A DNA stretch of 18,553 nt from Candidatus Saccharibacteria bacterium UBA5145 (lineage in GTDB: Bacteria; Patescibacteriota; Saccharimonadia; Saccharimonadales; UBA4665), in the NCBI GenBank assembly GCA_002413865.1, contig DHXX01000008.1, forward strand, positions 7,641 to 26,193, given 5' to 3'. The position numbers were made by a program, and so were the translations under genes. Of this stretch, positions 12,740 to 18,553 are shown piece by piece; within the stretch, counting starts at the first letter, position 1, and the number at the start of each line of letters is the position of its first letter. Below the pieces are notes generated by a model. It was not told the origin of the DNA. It saw only the letters and a list, made by a program, of their open reading frames with translations, and did no database searches.

Positions 12740-13666
12740 ATGAAATTACGAAAAACCAAAACACCGCCCCCAACTAATCGGCAGCGCCTGTTGGGCGATC
12801 GACAAAGTTCGCCGACGGCCTTTTCGTACCATTCCCGGCGCTCGGAGCTCGAGTTAAACACCGGTCGACAACTACTGCGGACCAGCACCATATCGGCCAA
12901 GCGCTTCGGTAAATTCTGGTTACAGCGGTTTGGCCTTTTTATTTTGTTGGCGGTCGCGCTGGTCAGCTTAGTTAGCTCCGTGACGCTGTCGACCGATCCG
13001 AAAGTCGTCTTGGTGGCGGGATCAAGCCAGCAGCCATTTTTACAGGATAAGCAAATATATACTCAAGCCGTCGTCAAACAATTAAGCAGTTCAATTTGGA
13101 ATCATAATAAAATAACGGTTAACACCGAACGCATCAACCAACAATTAACGGCCCAATTTCCTGAATTAGCCAGCGTTAGCCTGACGTTGCCTCTTGTCTC
13201 GCACCGCCCGATTGTCTATCTGCGGGCCGCCCAGCCGGCGATCATTCTTCACGCGCTAAGCGGGAGTTACGTGCTCGATACTACCGGTAAGGCCTTGTTG
13301 AGCGGCGCCGTACCGCCAGCGGTAACAGCCCTTAATTTGCCAACTCTGACTGATCAAAGCGGCCTAGCGATCGCCGTTAATCACGAGGCGCTCCGTAGCA
13401 GCGACGTTAGCTTTATCCAAACGGTCGTGGCCGAGCTAAAGGTTCATGGTTTGACCCCCAGCAGCCTGATCCTGCCTGCCGCCAGCAGCGAGCTCGATAT
13501 ACACCTCTTGGGGCAGTCCTATTTTATAAAATTTAACCTCCAAGCCGGTGACGCGCCACAGCAAGTTGGTACTTTTCTGGCGGTCCAAGCCCAGTTTAAG
13601 GAAAAAAACGTTTTACCGGGCGCCTACGTCGACGTGCGCGTCAATGGCCGGGCCTACTATAAATAG
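12740..13666 (+). CDS. ftsQ: FtsQ/DivIB-like divisome protein
   Basis: Bitopic division protein of 308 aa. Layout: a basic, Pro/Arg-rich cytoplasmic region (1-58), one membrane segment (about 60-82, FWLQRFGLFILLAVALVSLVSSV), then an extracytoplasmic alpha/beta region that includes a POTRA-like stretch (NTERINQQLTAQFPELASVSLTLPL) and ends with NVLPGAYVDVRVNGRAYYK. That closing ...YVDVRVNGRAYYK pattern is typical of the FtsQ C-terminus. The assignment rests on layout and position. The start ATG 12740 follows AGGGG (12727-12731), which overlaps the murG stop. The stop TAG (13664-13666) is the first TAG of a repeat arm. No ftsA or ftsZ follows. Confidence 0.82.
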   Translation: MKLRKTKTPPPTNRQRLLGDRQSSPTAFSYHSRRSELELNTGRQLLRTSTISAKRFGKFWLQRFGLFILLAVALVSLVSSVTLSTDPKVVLVAGSSQQPFLQDKQIYTQAVVKQLSSSIWNHNKITVNTERINQQLTAQFPELASVSLTLPLVSHRPIVYLRAAQPAIILHALSGSYVLDTTGKALLSGAVPPAVTALNLPTLTDQSGLAIAVNHEALRSSDVSFIQTVVAELKVHGLTPSSLILPAASSELDIHLLGQSYFIKFNLQAGDAPQQVGTFLAVQAQFKEKNVLPGAYVDVRVNGRAYYK

Positions 13667-13939
13667 TTGGATAGTTGGATAGCGGCTTGGCCTGGGATGG
13701 TATCTGGACACCGGCCTTAGATTGACATTATTTAGGAACCAATTCCGGTAAGAGTATAAGCGGGCGTCCAGCGGTCGGCTGCAGGTAAGCGGTGGAGGGG
13801 TAGGGGAGAGGGCAGTCTTTAAGGTTGAACCTTCAAGCTTCAACCTTTAATTTCATTACAACCCGTCCGACCTAAGCCGGGAAGAGAGCGGTGATACTGG
13901 GAGCGTCAGCGGACTCCCCCTATCCCGCTGCCCCACTAG
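13663..13939. repeat. Repeat element with 8-nt arms after ftsQ
   Basis: The left arm (13663-13682) has TAG at 13664, 13672 and 13680 (units TAGTTGGA, TAGTTGGA, TAGCGGCT). The degenerate right arm (13920-13939) is CTATCCCG, CTGCCCCA, CTAG. Near the middle is a hairpin of AAGGTTGAA (13821-13829) and TTCAACCTT (13839-13847). This echoes the outer-arm/inner-array design of 2113-2275, although the interior is not visibly homologous. The ftsQ stop codon is part of the left arm. The 13683-13820 stretch is GC-rich with no ORF that I trust. Confidence 0.6.
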
Positions 13940-14047
13940 TTCGTATTATGTTCATATTATTTAAACAAACGTGATTTATAAAAAAACTATATAAACATAC
14001 CAAAACAGGGAAATGTCAAAAAAACTAGTATTGCATCAAAAATAGGG

Positions 14048-14079
14048 AAGTCAATAAAATACGATGAAAGTCAATAAAA
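14048..14079. repeat. Iteron-like direct repeats AAGTCAATAAAA in an AT-rich tract
   Basis: The 12-mer AAGTCAATAAAA occurs exactly at 14048-14059 and 14068-14079, a 20-bp spacing (two helical turns), with a looser third copy (AATGTCAAAAAA) near 14012. The flanking sequence 13944-14090 is strongly AT-rich, and a DnaA-box-like 9-mer follows at 14102. They could be protein-binding iterons; no function is shown. Confidence 0.45.
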
Positions 14080-14204
14080 CGCAAATGTTTTCACGCGCGA
14101 CTGTGGATAAGTCAAATGGTGTCGCATGTCACATTGCCGACACTAGGACTATCTATGAGGATCGAGTGACGACGCAGCGTGCCGACATAGAGCCATCCAC
14201 ATAG
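14064..14204 (+). CDS. Possible 46-aa short ORF in the convergent gap
   Basis: ATG 14064 (or ATG 14085, in frame) opens a 46-codon frame beginning MKVNKTQMFSRATVDKSNGV and ending at TAG 14202-14204. A promoter-like pair TTGCAT (14031-14036) and TAAAAT (14055-14060) with 18-nt spacing would fit the ATG at 14085. There is no ribosome-binding site and no recognisable motif, and an ORF of this length can occur by chance. Confidence 0.18.
   Translation: MKVNKTQMFSRATVDKSNGVACHIADTRTIYEDRVTTQRADIEPST
14102..14110 (-). promoter_or_regulatory. DnaA-box-like 9-mer (TGTGGATAA)
   Basis: Exact reverse complement of TTATCCACA, in non-coding DNA at the right flank of the division cluster; the only other exact copy in the window is at 4890-4898 at the left flank. 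A related ATCCACATA is at 14195-14203. A single box does not make an origin. Confidence 0.35.
14119..14143. promoter_or_regulatory. Operator-like palindrome GTGTCGCA...CGACAC, copy 1
   Basis: GTGTCG (14119-14124) is the reverse complement of CGACAC (14138-14143). The interior carries CA at the left and ACATTG at the right, which is shared with the palindrome at 14311-14338. Two related palindromes in the same non-coding gap suggest binding sites for a dimeric protein. Confidence 0.35.
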
Positions 14205-14310
14205 CAGCGGTGTCAGCGCCTAGCATCATAAAAACAGTCAACTATGTGTCTGTAAGAAATATAGTCCCCCGCAGAAGGGGTATCAGTAATCATCTTATTT
14301 ACCTATATAC

Positions 14311-14338
14311 GTGTCGCAAAATATACATTGTGCGACAT
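14311..14338. promoter_or_regulatory. Operator-like palindrome GTGTCGCA...TGCGACA, copy 2
   Basis: TGTCGCA (14312-14318) is the exact reverse complement of TGCGACA (14331-14337) with a 12-nt centre that includes ACATTG, as in the copy at 14119-14143. The rest of 14144-14551 contains a small CCCC/GGGG hairpin (14264-14280) and two TGTTCGTAAA direct repeats (14508-14517, 14539-14548) just beyond the 3' end of the minus-strand gene; I see no RNA gene or credible long ORF. Confidence 0.4.
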
Positions 14339-14551
14339 TGTATTGACGTTCCGGTTGGCTGCTCTGCCACCTGATAAATTTAAAGAATTCTGTCACCTGC
14401 TACCTAATTTATTTTTTATTTGTGGGTGTCGCCTGCCTATCGCCTATTTCAGTGGTTCGGCGCTAAGGCTGGCCTATACCCGGCTCCCGGGTTTTCTTAA
14501 CCGGCTGTTCGTAAAGTGTTTAATGAATCGGGCTGCGTGTTCGTAAAACGT

Positions 14552-15082
14552 TCAGTCACGGTTCGTAGGCAGTTGCTCTTCCGTAAACCAGGATATTAGT
14601 GTGAGAAATTGAGCTATTTCGTCGTTCGCCACGTCCACCAGACCCTGGGGGCCAAATAATACAAATTGGCTTTGGGGTAAATCCTTGAGTTCATCGGGCG
14701 TTAAACCGAACAGATAAGCCCGAGTCGGCAGGATGTCAGCGGGTCGGAAACAAGCAAAACCAGCCCCGGGAAAGTCAATATCAATGATTGCATCGTTATT
14801 ATTTAGCGAGTGTAGTTGGTCTCTATCTGTCGTGGTCGCCTCGTCGGACGTCTGGTAGGCCTTATGAATGAGTCGCGTGAAGTAGTTTGATATTGTCACC
14901 ACTCCATCGCGTCGTCCCGGGATGGGCAGATTGTAGTACTGGGCATCGGCGTGATCGCTGATTGGGTGGCCTTTTTCACGCAACAGTGCTATTAAGGACG
15001 TATGCAATCGGGCGGCGTCGGTCGACGGCCGCTGGCGTTCCGGACCCGACGTCTCGTGAAAACGTTCTGAAGTGCCATTCAT
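14552..15082 (-). CDS. Hypothetical protein, 176 aa
   Basis: I do not recognise this protein. It is soluble-looking, without signal peptide or membrane segment. The N-terminus is Ser/Glu/Arg-rich (about 1-25), and the rest is mixed alpha/beta with notable stretches SDHADAQYYNLPIPGRRDGVVTISNYF, NNNDAIIDIDFPGAGFACFRP and FVLFGPQGLVDVANDEIAQF. It starts 10 nt after the stop of the sigma4-HARE gene on the same strand, without a ribosome-binding site, so it is probably co-transcribed and translationally coupled. The stop is TGA, which argues against recoding of TGA. A role linked to the upstream transcription factor is possible but unsupported. Confidence 0.7.
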   Translation of the reverse strand: MNGTSERFHETSGPERQRPSTDAARLHTSLIALLREKGHPISDHADAQYYNLPIPGRRDGVVTISNYFTRLIHKAYQTSDEATTTDRDQLHSLNNNDAIIDIDFPGAGFACFRPADILPTRAYLFGLTPDELKDLPQSQFVLFGPQGLVDVANDEIAQFLTLISWFTEEQLPTNRD

Positions 15083-15092
15083 GTGTAGCGAG

Positions 15093-16133
15093 TTATTCGG
15101 CTAGAGCGTAGGTCGCTTTGGCGACGCGTTTGAACTGGGGTTTGCCTTGGAGGTTCAGGAGAATTGTCGTCTCTTTGACGTAGCGGCTTTGCAGGACGCG
15201 TTTGACGATTTCATCGCGGTGGAGGGGTTCACCGGACTTGCGGAGGACTTCACTGATGATGTCGGCGACGGTTCCCTTCTCGTAGCCCCATTCTTTGAGG
15301 GCGTAGATGCCGCGGCCGATTAGGACGAAGCGCTTGTCTTTGATCAGTTCGTTGTGGATAGCTTGGGTCGTGACGTCCTTGCGCTTGAAGTCGCTGTCTT
15401 TGATAGCGGCAGCGATTTCGTTGAAGTGGAGGTGTTTGCCGTGTTCTTTGAGGATGACGTAGATTTTGTCGCGGATGTTCTTGGGATTGACCATCGGCCA
15501 CTTGACGAGACCCCAGCGGCCGTTGAGGGTCGCGAGCTGCTTGGAAATGCTGGCCAGGGCTTCGGCGTGCGCGCTATCTTTAAAGCCGGCAGCGGCAGCT
15601 ATTTCGCTGATCGGTTTTGGCTCGCCGAGCTTCTTGATAGTTTCGATGAGCTTCGCGACGTCGGCTTTGACGGCCTTGTCGTTGCCGATCGCCAGAATGG
15701 CCGCGCTGTGGTAGTAATAATCGTCTTCATTGATAACAAGTATTGCTGGGCACAATTGTGCCAAGAAAGCGGTTCTGGCCTGCTCAATCCGGTTGGGGTC
15801 GCTGACGAGTTTGGCCGTTAGGTCACTGATGCGAGCGACCTGCCCCATTGCGTCGAGGTGCTCGAGGAGAGCAACTTGGAAGCCTTGGATATGGGGCACG
15901 CTCCCCTGCTCGGCGGTGGTTTTTAGGCGAGTAACGACTGATTTTTCGAGCTGACGAACGCGTTCACGGGTAATGCCGAGCATCTCGCCAATCTGTTCCA
16001 AGGTCTCTTTACGGTCAAATAAACCAAAACGACGAGCGACAATTTCGCGTTCGCGTTCGCGTTCGATGGTCGCCAGAACGTCGTTTACGACCGCTTGAGT
16101 GGATTGTTTAATTGTTGAGACGGTCTCAGGCAT
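15093..16133 (-). CDS. Sigma-70 region 4 protein fused to HARE-type winged helices
   Basis: Putative RNA-polymerase-associated DNA-binding protein, 346 aa. Residues 23-72 are a clear sigma-70 region 4: EREREREIVARRFGLFDRKETLEQIGEMLGITRERVRQLEKSVVTRLK, the helix-turn-helix that contacts the -35 box and the beta-flap. Regions 1-3 are absent, so it cannot open promoters as a sigma factor. The rest looks like consecutive winged helices: about 85-145, 156-212, then two HARE-HTH domains (219-283, IRDKIYVILKEHGKHLHFNEIAAAI..., and 288-346, TVADIISEVLRKSGEPLHRDEIVKRVL...). HARE-HTH is the fold of the RpoE delta subunit N-domain. A global modulator of RNA polymerase is the best inference. It has a near-consensus promoter (16173-16201). 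Confidence 0.85.
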   Translation of the reverse strand: MPETVSTIKQSTQAVVNDVLATIEREREREIVARRFGLFDRKETLEQIGEMLGITRERVRQLEKSVVTRLKTTAEQGSVPHIQGFQVALLEHLDAMGQVARISDLTAKLVSDPNRIEQARTAFLAQLCPAILVINEDDYYYHSAAILAIGNDKAVKADVAKLIETIKKLGEPKPISEIAAAAGFKDSAHAEALASISKQLATLNGRWGLVKWPMVNPKNIRDKIYVILKEHGKHLHFNEIAAAIKDSDFKRKDVTTQAIHNELIKDKRFVLIGRGIYALKEWGYEKGTVADIISEVLRKSGEPLHRDEIVKRVLQSRYVKETTILLNLQGKPQFKRVAKATYALAE

Positions 16134-16172
16134 GGGTGCTACGTTTTCCTGTATTTAAGGTGATTAATAAGT

Positions 16173-16201
16173 ATTATAAAACTTAATTTTTCAAAAGTCA
16201 A
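16173..16201 (-). promoter_or_regulatory. Strong promoter, TTGACT-17-TATAAT, for the sigma4-HARE gene
   Basis: On the minus strand TTGACT (16201-16196) is followed by a 17-nt AT-rich spacer and a perfect TATAAT (16178-16173). The predicted start near 16166 leaves a leader of about 33 nt before ATG 16133, with AGGAAAA as a possible ribosome-binding site. Confidence 0.85.
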
Positions 16202-16290
16202 ACATATTACGTCTTGCGTGTTTGTGTTTACATTTATTGTAGCACATTTGTGACGTCAGAGCCTATTACATGTTGTAGAAACGTTAAAGA

Positions 16291-16391
16291 GCCACAGCCT
16301 TTACGGGCTGGCAAATTGGTACTTTCGGTAACGGGGGTGACGGGGGCAGTTGACACTCCCTGCCCTGGGCTGGCGACAACCCATAGCCAGC
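16291..16391. other. Run of three small hairpins between topA and the sigma4-HARE promoter
   Basis: CAGCC/GGCTG (16295-16299 and 16306-16310), GGGCAG/CTGCCC (16344-16349 and 16360-16365) and GCTGGC/GCCAGC (16369-16374 and 16386-16391) follow each other. The AT content is lower than in neighbouring spacers. No T-runs follow, and no tRNA or known RNA is recognised. Together with the inverted arrays at 16404-16492 it fills the 368-bp gap. Confidence 0.4.
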
Positions 16392-16403
16392 TTACTGCTT
16401 ATT

Positions 16404-16492
16404 AGTTATAAAGTTCATAAAGTTGAAAGTTATAAAGTACGCCTGCAGCCCTGGGCCGACTTTCAACTTTGTAACTTTATGAACTTTCAACT
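16404..16492. repeat. Paired inverted arms of AAAGTTNAT units downstream of topA
   Basis: The left arm (16404-16438) has units of AGTTAT-AAAGTTCAT-AAAGTTG-AAAGTTAT-AAAGT. The right arm (16459-16492) is its inverted counterpart. AAAGTTCATAAAGTT (16410-16424) is the exact reverse complement of 16473-16487. The spacer is GC-rich. The units belong to the same family as the central array of the elements at 2113-2275 and 3914-4079, here used as the outer arms. It begins 9 nt beyond the topA stop and could act as a structured 3' end for that transcript. Confidence 0.75.
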
Positions 16493-16501
16493 GACCGGTA
16501 T

Positions 16502-18553
16502 CTAGGAGGGTTTTTTACGGCGAAAGTTACGTTTTTTGGCGGGTGCCGCCGCAAGTAGCTTTTTGCAGTCGGCTTCAGTCAGCTTGGTCGGGTCTTGGTC
16601 TTTGGCGATGCGGGCATTCTTCTTGCCGTCGGTCACGTACGGGCCGTACGGGCCGTTGAGGATCTTAAGGCCGCTGGCGAACTCTTTGATGTGCTTGGCA
16701 GCATCTTTGGTCAGCTTTTCTAGGTATTTGCTGCGGGCTTCGGCTTCGGTAATGGTGTGCGGGTCGAGGGGTTTGATCGAAACGAAGGTCTTCCCTACCT
16801 GGACGTATGGGCCAAAGCGGCCGATGTTGGCCAAGATCGGCTGACCGTCTTCGGTCGTACCGACGGTGCGTGGTAGTTGGAACATTATCAGTGCTTGGTC
16901 GAGGGTCACGGTGTTAATCGTGGCACCCTTGGGCATGGGGGCGAAAGTTGGCTTTTTCTCTTCTTCGTCGGTGTCGCCACGCTGGAGCATCGGGCCGTAG
17001 CGACCAAAGCGCGCGTAAATAGGCTCGCCGGACTTAGGGTCGGGTCCAACCAAGCGGGCTTGGGAGACTTCTTGACGGCTGATGTCGGCCGATTGCTCGA
17101 CGAGCGGGTGGAACTTACTATAGAAATCACCGATCATCGTGGCCCATTCGCGATTGCCGTTGGCGATCTCGTCAAACTCTTCTTCGACGCGGGCGGTAAA
17201 GGTGTAGTCGACGATTGACGGAAAGTGTTTGACGAGAAAATCAGTCGTGACCTCGGCGATAGGGGTCGGTACGAGTTTGCCACGATCGGCACCAGTAATG
17301 ACCTTGGATGTCTTGTGGGTGACGGCGCCGGCTTCGAGGCTCAGCTCCCGGATTTCGCGTTCGGTGCCTTCGAGGTCGGCTTTTTCGACGTAGCCTCGGG
17401 TTTGGATGGTCGAAATCGTCGGCGCATAGGTGCTCGGGCGGCCAATGCCGAGTTCTTCGAGTTTGCGGACCAGAGCGGCTTCACTGTAGCGAGCGGGCGC
17501 TCGAGAGAAAGTCTCGGTCGCCGTGATGGTCTCGGCTTGAAGCTTTTGACCGACGCCGATGGGCGGTAAGAGGGTGTCGTCTTTGGCACCGCCGTAGACT
17601 TTCATAAAACCATCAAACTGCAAGATTTCGCCTTTGGCGACGAAGGTTTCGGGCTGGGTACTGATGCCGATGGTGACTTCAGTGCGTTCGAGTTTAGCCT
17701 CGGTCATTTGGCTGGCTAGGGCGCGCTGCCAGATTAGGTGGTAGAGTTTGGTCTGGGAGTCGTCGTTGCCGGCTTCGAGGACCGTAAAGTCGGTTGGCCG
17801 GATGGCTTCGTGGGCTTCTTGGGCGTTCTGGCTCTTGGTTTTGAACTGGCGCATTTTGTGGTAGGTCGCGCCGTAGGTGCTGGTGATAAACTGTTCGGTT
17901 GCCCCAATCGCCAGGCTCGACAGGGTGGTGCTGTCGGTTCGCATATAGGTGATATGACCCGATTCGTAGAGGCGCTGGGCGACCGTCATGGTCTGGCGGA
18001 CGCTAAAACCGAGGCGCCGCGAGGCTTCTTGCTGCAGGGTACTGGTGGTAAACGGCGCTCCCGGGCTGCGCGTGCTTGGTTTTTTGGCGATGTCGGTGAC
18101 GCTGTAATCGGCAGCAATGACACCCTTGAGCCACTGCTCGGCGTCATCAATAGTCTTCAACTTGCTACTTAACTCAGCGGGGAGCGTATAGGATTCATAA
18201 CCGAAATTGGCGGTTACCTTGAAGCTACTGGCAGCTTCGAACTCGCGGATTTCGCGCTCGCGCTCGGCAATCAAACGAACGGCAACCGACTGGACGCGGC
18301 CAGCCGACAAGCCGGTGCGAACTTTTTTCCAAAGGACAGGGCTGAGTTCGTAGCCAACGAGGCGGTCGAGGATGCGCCGGGCTTGTTGGGCGTCGACTAG
18401 CTTTAAGTCAACGGTGCGCGGGTTCTTGATAGCCGCTTCGATCGCGGTCTTGGTAATTTCGTGAAAAACAATGCGTTTAGTCTTGGCCGGGTCGAGTTTG
18501 AGGGCGTGCGCCAAGTGCCAGGCAATCGCCTCCCCTTCGCGGTCTTCATCGCT
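16502..18553 (-). CDS. topA: DNA topoisomerase I (TopA), N-terminus cut by the window edge
   Basis: Type IA topoisomerase that relaxes negative supercoils. 683 residues are visible and the frame is open to the right edge, so the true start lies outside; TTG 18514 is internal. The first visible residues, SDEDREGEAIAWHLAHAL, are the acidic end of the Toprim domain. The active-site tyrosine is in GHITYMRTDST (codon 17947-17945), preceded by PFTTSTLQQEASRRLGFSVRQTM and followed by QEAHEAIRPT. The C-terminus carries TopA C-terminal repeats (ARFGRYGPML, ANIGRFGPYVQVG, LNGPYGPYVTDG) without Cys4 zinc fingers, then a Lys/Arg-rich tail (AAPAKKRNFRRKKPS). Confidence 0.96.
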   Translation of the reverse strand, partial: SDEDREGEAIAWHLAHALKLDPAKTKRIVFHEITKTAIEAAIKNPRTVDLKLVDAQQARRILDRLVGYELSPVLWKKVRTGLSAGRVQSVAVRLIAEREREIREFEAASSFKVTANFGYESYTLPAELSSKLKTIDDAEQWLKGVIAADYSVTDIAKKPSTRSPGAPFTTSTLQQEASRRLGFSVRQTMTVAQRLYESGHITYMRTDSTTLSSLAIGATEQFITSTYGATYHKMRQFKTKSQNAQEAHEAIRPTDFTVLEAGNDDSQTKLYHLIWQRALASQMTEAKLERTEVTIGISTQPETFVAKGEILQFDGFMKVYGGAKDDTLLPPIGVGQKLQAETITATETFSRAPARYSEAALVRKLEELGIGRPSTYAPTISTIQTRGYVEKADLEGTEREIRELSLEAGAVTHKTSKVITGADRGKLVPTPIAEVTTDFLVKHFPSIVDYTFTARVEEEFDEIANGNREWATMIGDFYSKFHPLVEQSADISRQEVSQARLVGPDPKSGEPIYARFGRYGPMLQRGDTDEEEKKPTFAPMPKGATINTVTLDQALIMFQLPRTVGTTEDGQPILANIGRFGPYVQVGKTFVSIKPLDPHTITEAEARSKYLEKLTKDAAKHIKEFASGLKILNGPYGPYVTDGKKNARIAKDQDPTKLTEADCKKLLAAAPAKKRNFRRKKPS

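Noticed and set aside
13944..14210. Possible replication origin (AT-rich block, iterons, DnaA box)
   Set aside because: Only one perfect DnaA box is present, there is no dnaA, dnaN or gyrase gene nearby, and the gene sets converge here, whereas they usually diverge at an origin.
14328..14546. A 72-codon plus-strand open frame (TTG start) in the convergent gap
   Set aside because: It needs a TTG start inside the palindrome, has no ribosome-binding site, and its Cys/Phe/Leu-rich content looks like random translation.
16214..16405. A 63-codon plus-strand frame upstream of the sigma4-HARE gene
   Set aside because: It starts with TTG inside the divergent promoter region, has no ribosome-binding site, and is built of hairpin sequence.
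16404..16492. Classical intrinsic terminator for topA
   Set aside because: The inverted arms can pair, but no T-run follows on the minus strand, so it was called a repeat that may still form a 3' end.

Overview
The window looks like a piece of a small-genome bacterium of the Candidate Phyla Radiation (Patescibacteria), most likely a Saccharibacteria (TM7)-type organism. The clues are a compact division/peptidoglycan cluster (mraZ-rsmH-ftsL-ftsI-mraY-ftsW-murG-ftsQ), a sigma region 4 protein fused to HARE-type winged helices next to topA, strong TTGACA/TATAAT promoters that in several cases leave almost no 5' leader, and ordinary use of TGA as a stop. The phylum is inferred from gene content and was not tested.

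Layout. 1-333: intergenic DNA with a hairpin repeat, a degenerate repeat arm and a promoter. 334-2096: a SipW-type secretion module (TasA/CalY-like secreted protein, SipW-like signal peptidase) followed by a NYN-domain putative RNase. 2352-3933: an UlaG-like metallo-beta-lactamase-fold hydrolase and an aldo/keto reductase. 4133-4824: two small membrane-anchored proteins, each with its own promoter that would give a leaderless mRNA, closed by an intrinsic terminator. 5048-13666: the division/wall cluster. MraZ is the regulator, RsmH the 16S rRNA methyltransferase, and MraY and MurG make lipid II. FtsW and FtsI polymerise and crosslink septal wall, and FtsL and FtsQ are bitopic divisome proteins. 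ftsI and mraY each have an internal promoter. No murC/D/E/F, ftsA or ftsZ is present; the cluster stops after ftsQ. 13667-14551: 885 bp of non-coding DNA between converging gene sets, with a repeat element, an AT-rich stretch, a DnaA-box-like 9-mer and repeated palindromes. 14552-18553 (minus strand): an unknown 176-aa protein, the sigma4-HARE protein, and topA running off the right edge.

The most unusual content is in the intergenic spaces. At least five gaps carry paired inverted arms of short degenerate tandem units (8-nt TAGTNNNA-like, 7-nt ACTAGNA-like, or 7-9-nt AAAGTTNAT-like). Two of them (2113-2275 and 3914-4079) are copies of one ~165-bp element in opposite orientation. The TAG of the 7- and 8-nt units recurs with exact spacing, so stop codons fall in all three frames, and three genes (aldo/keto reductase, ftsL, ftsQ) end on a TAG that belongs to such an arm. 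Other points of interest are the leaderless promoters, the sigma4-HARE fusion, a 389-nt mraZ-rsmH gap with a long-range inverted repeat, and short ORFs with good ribosome-binding sites in cluster gaps.
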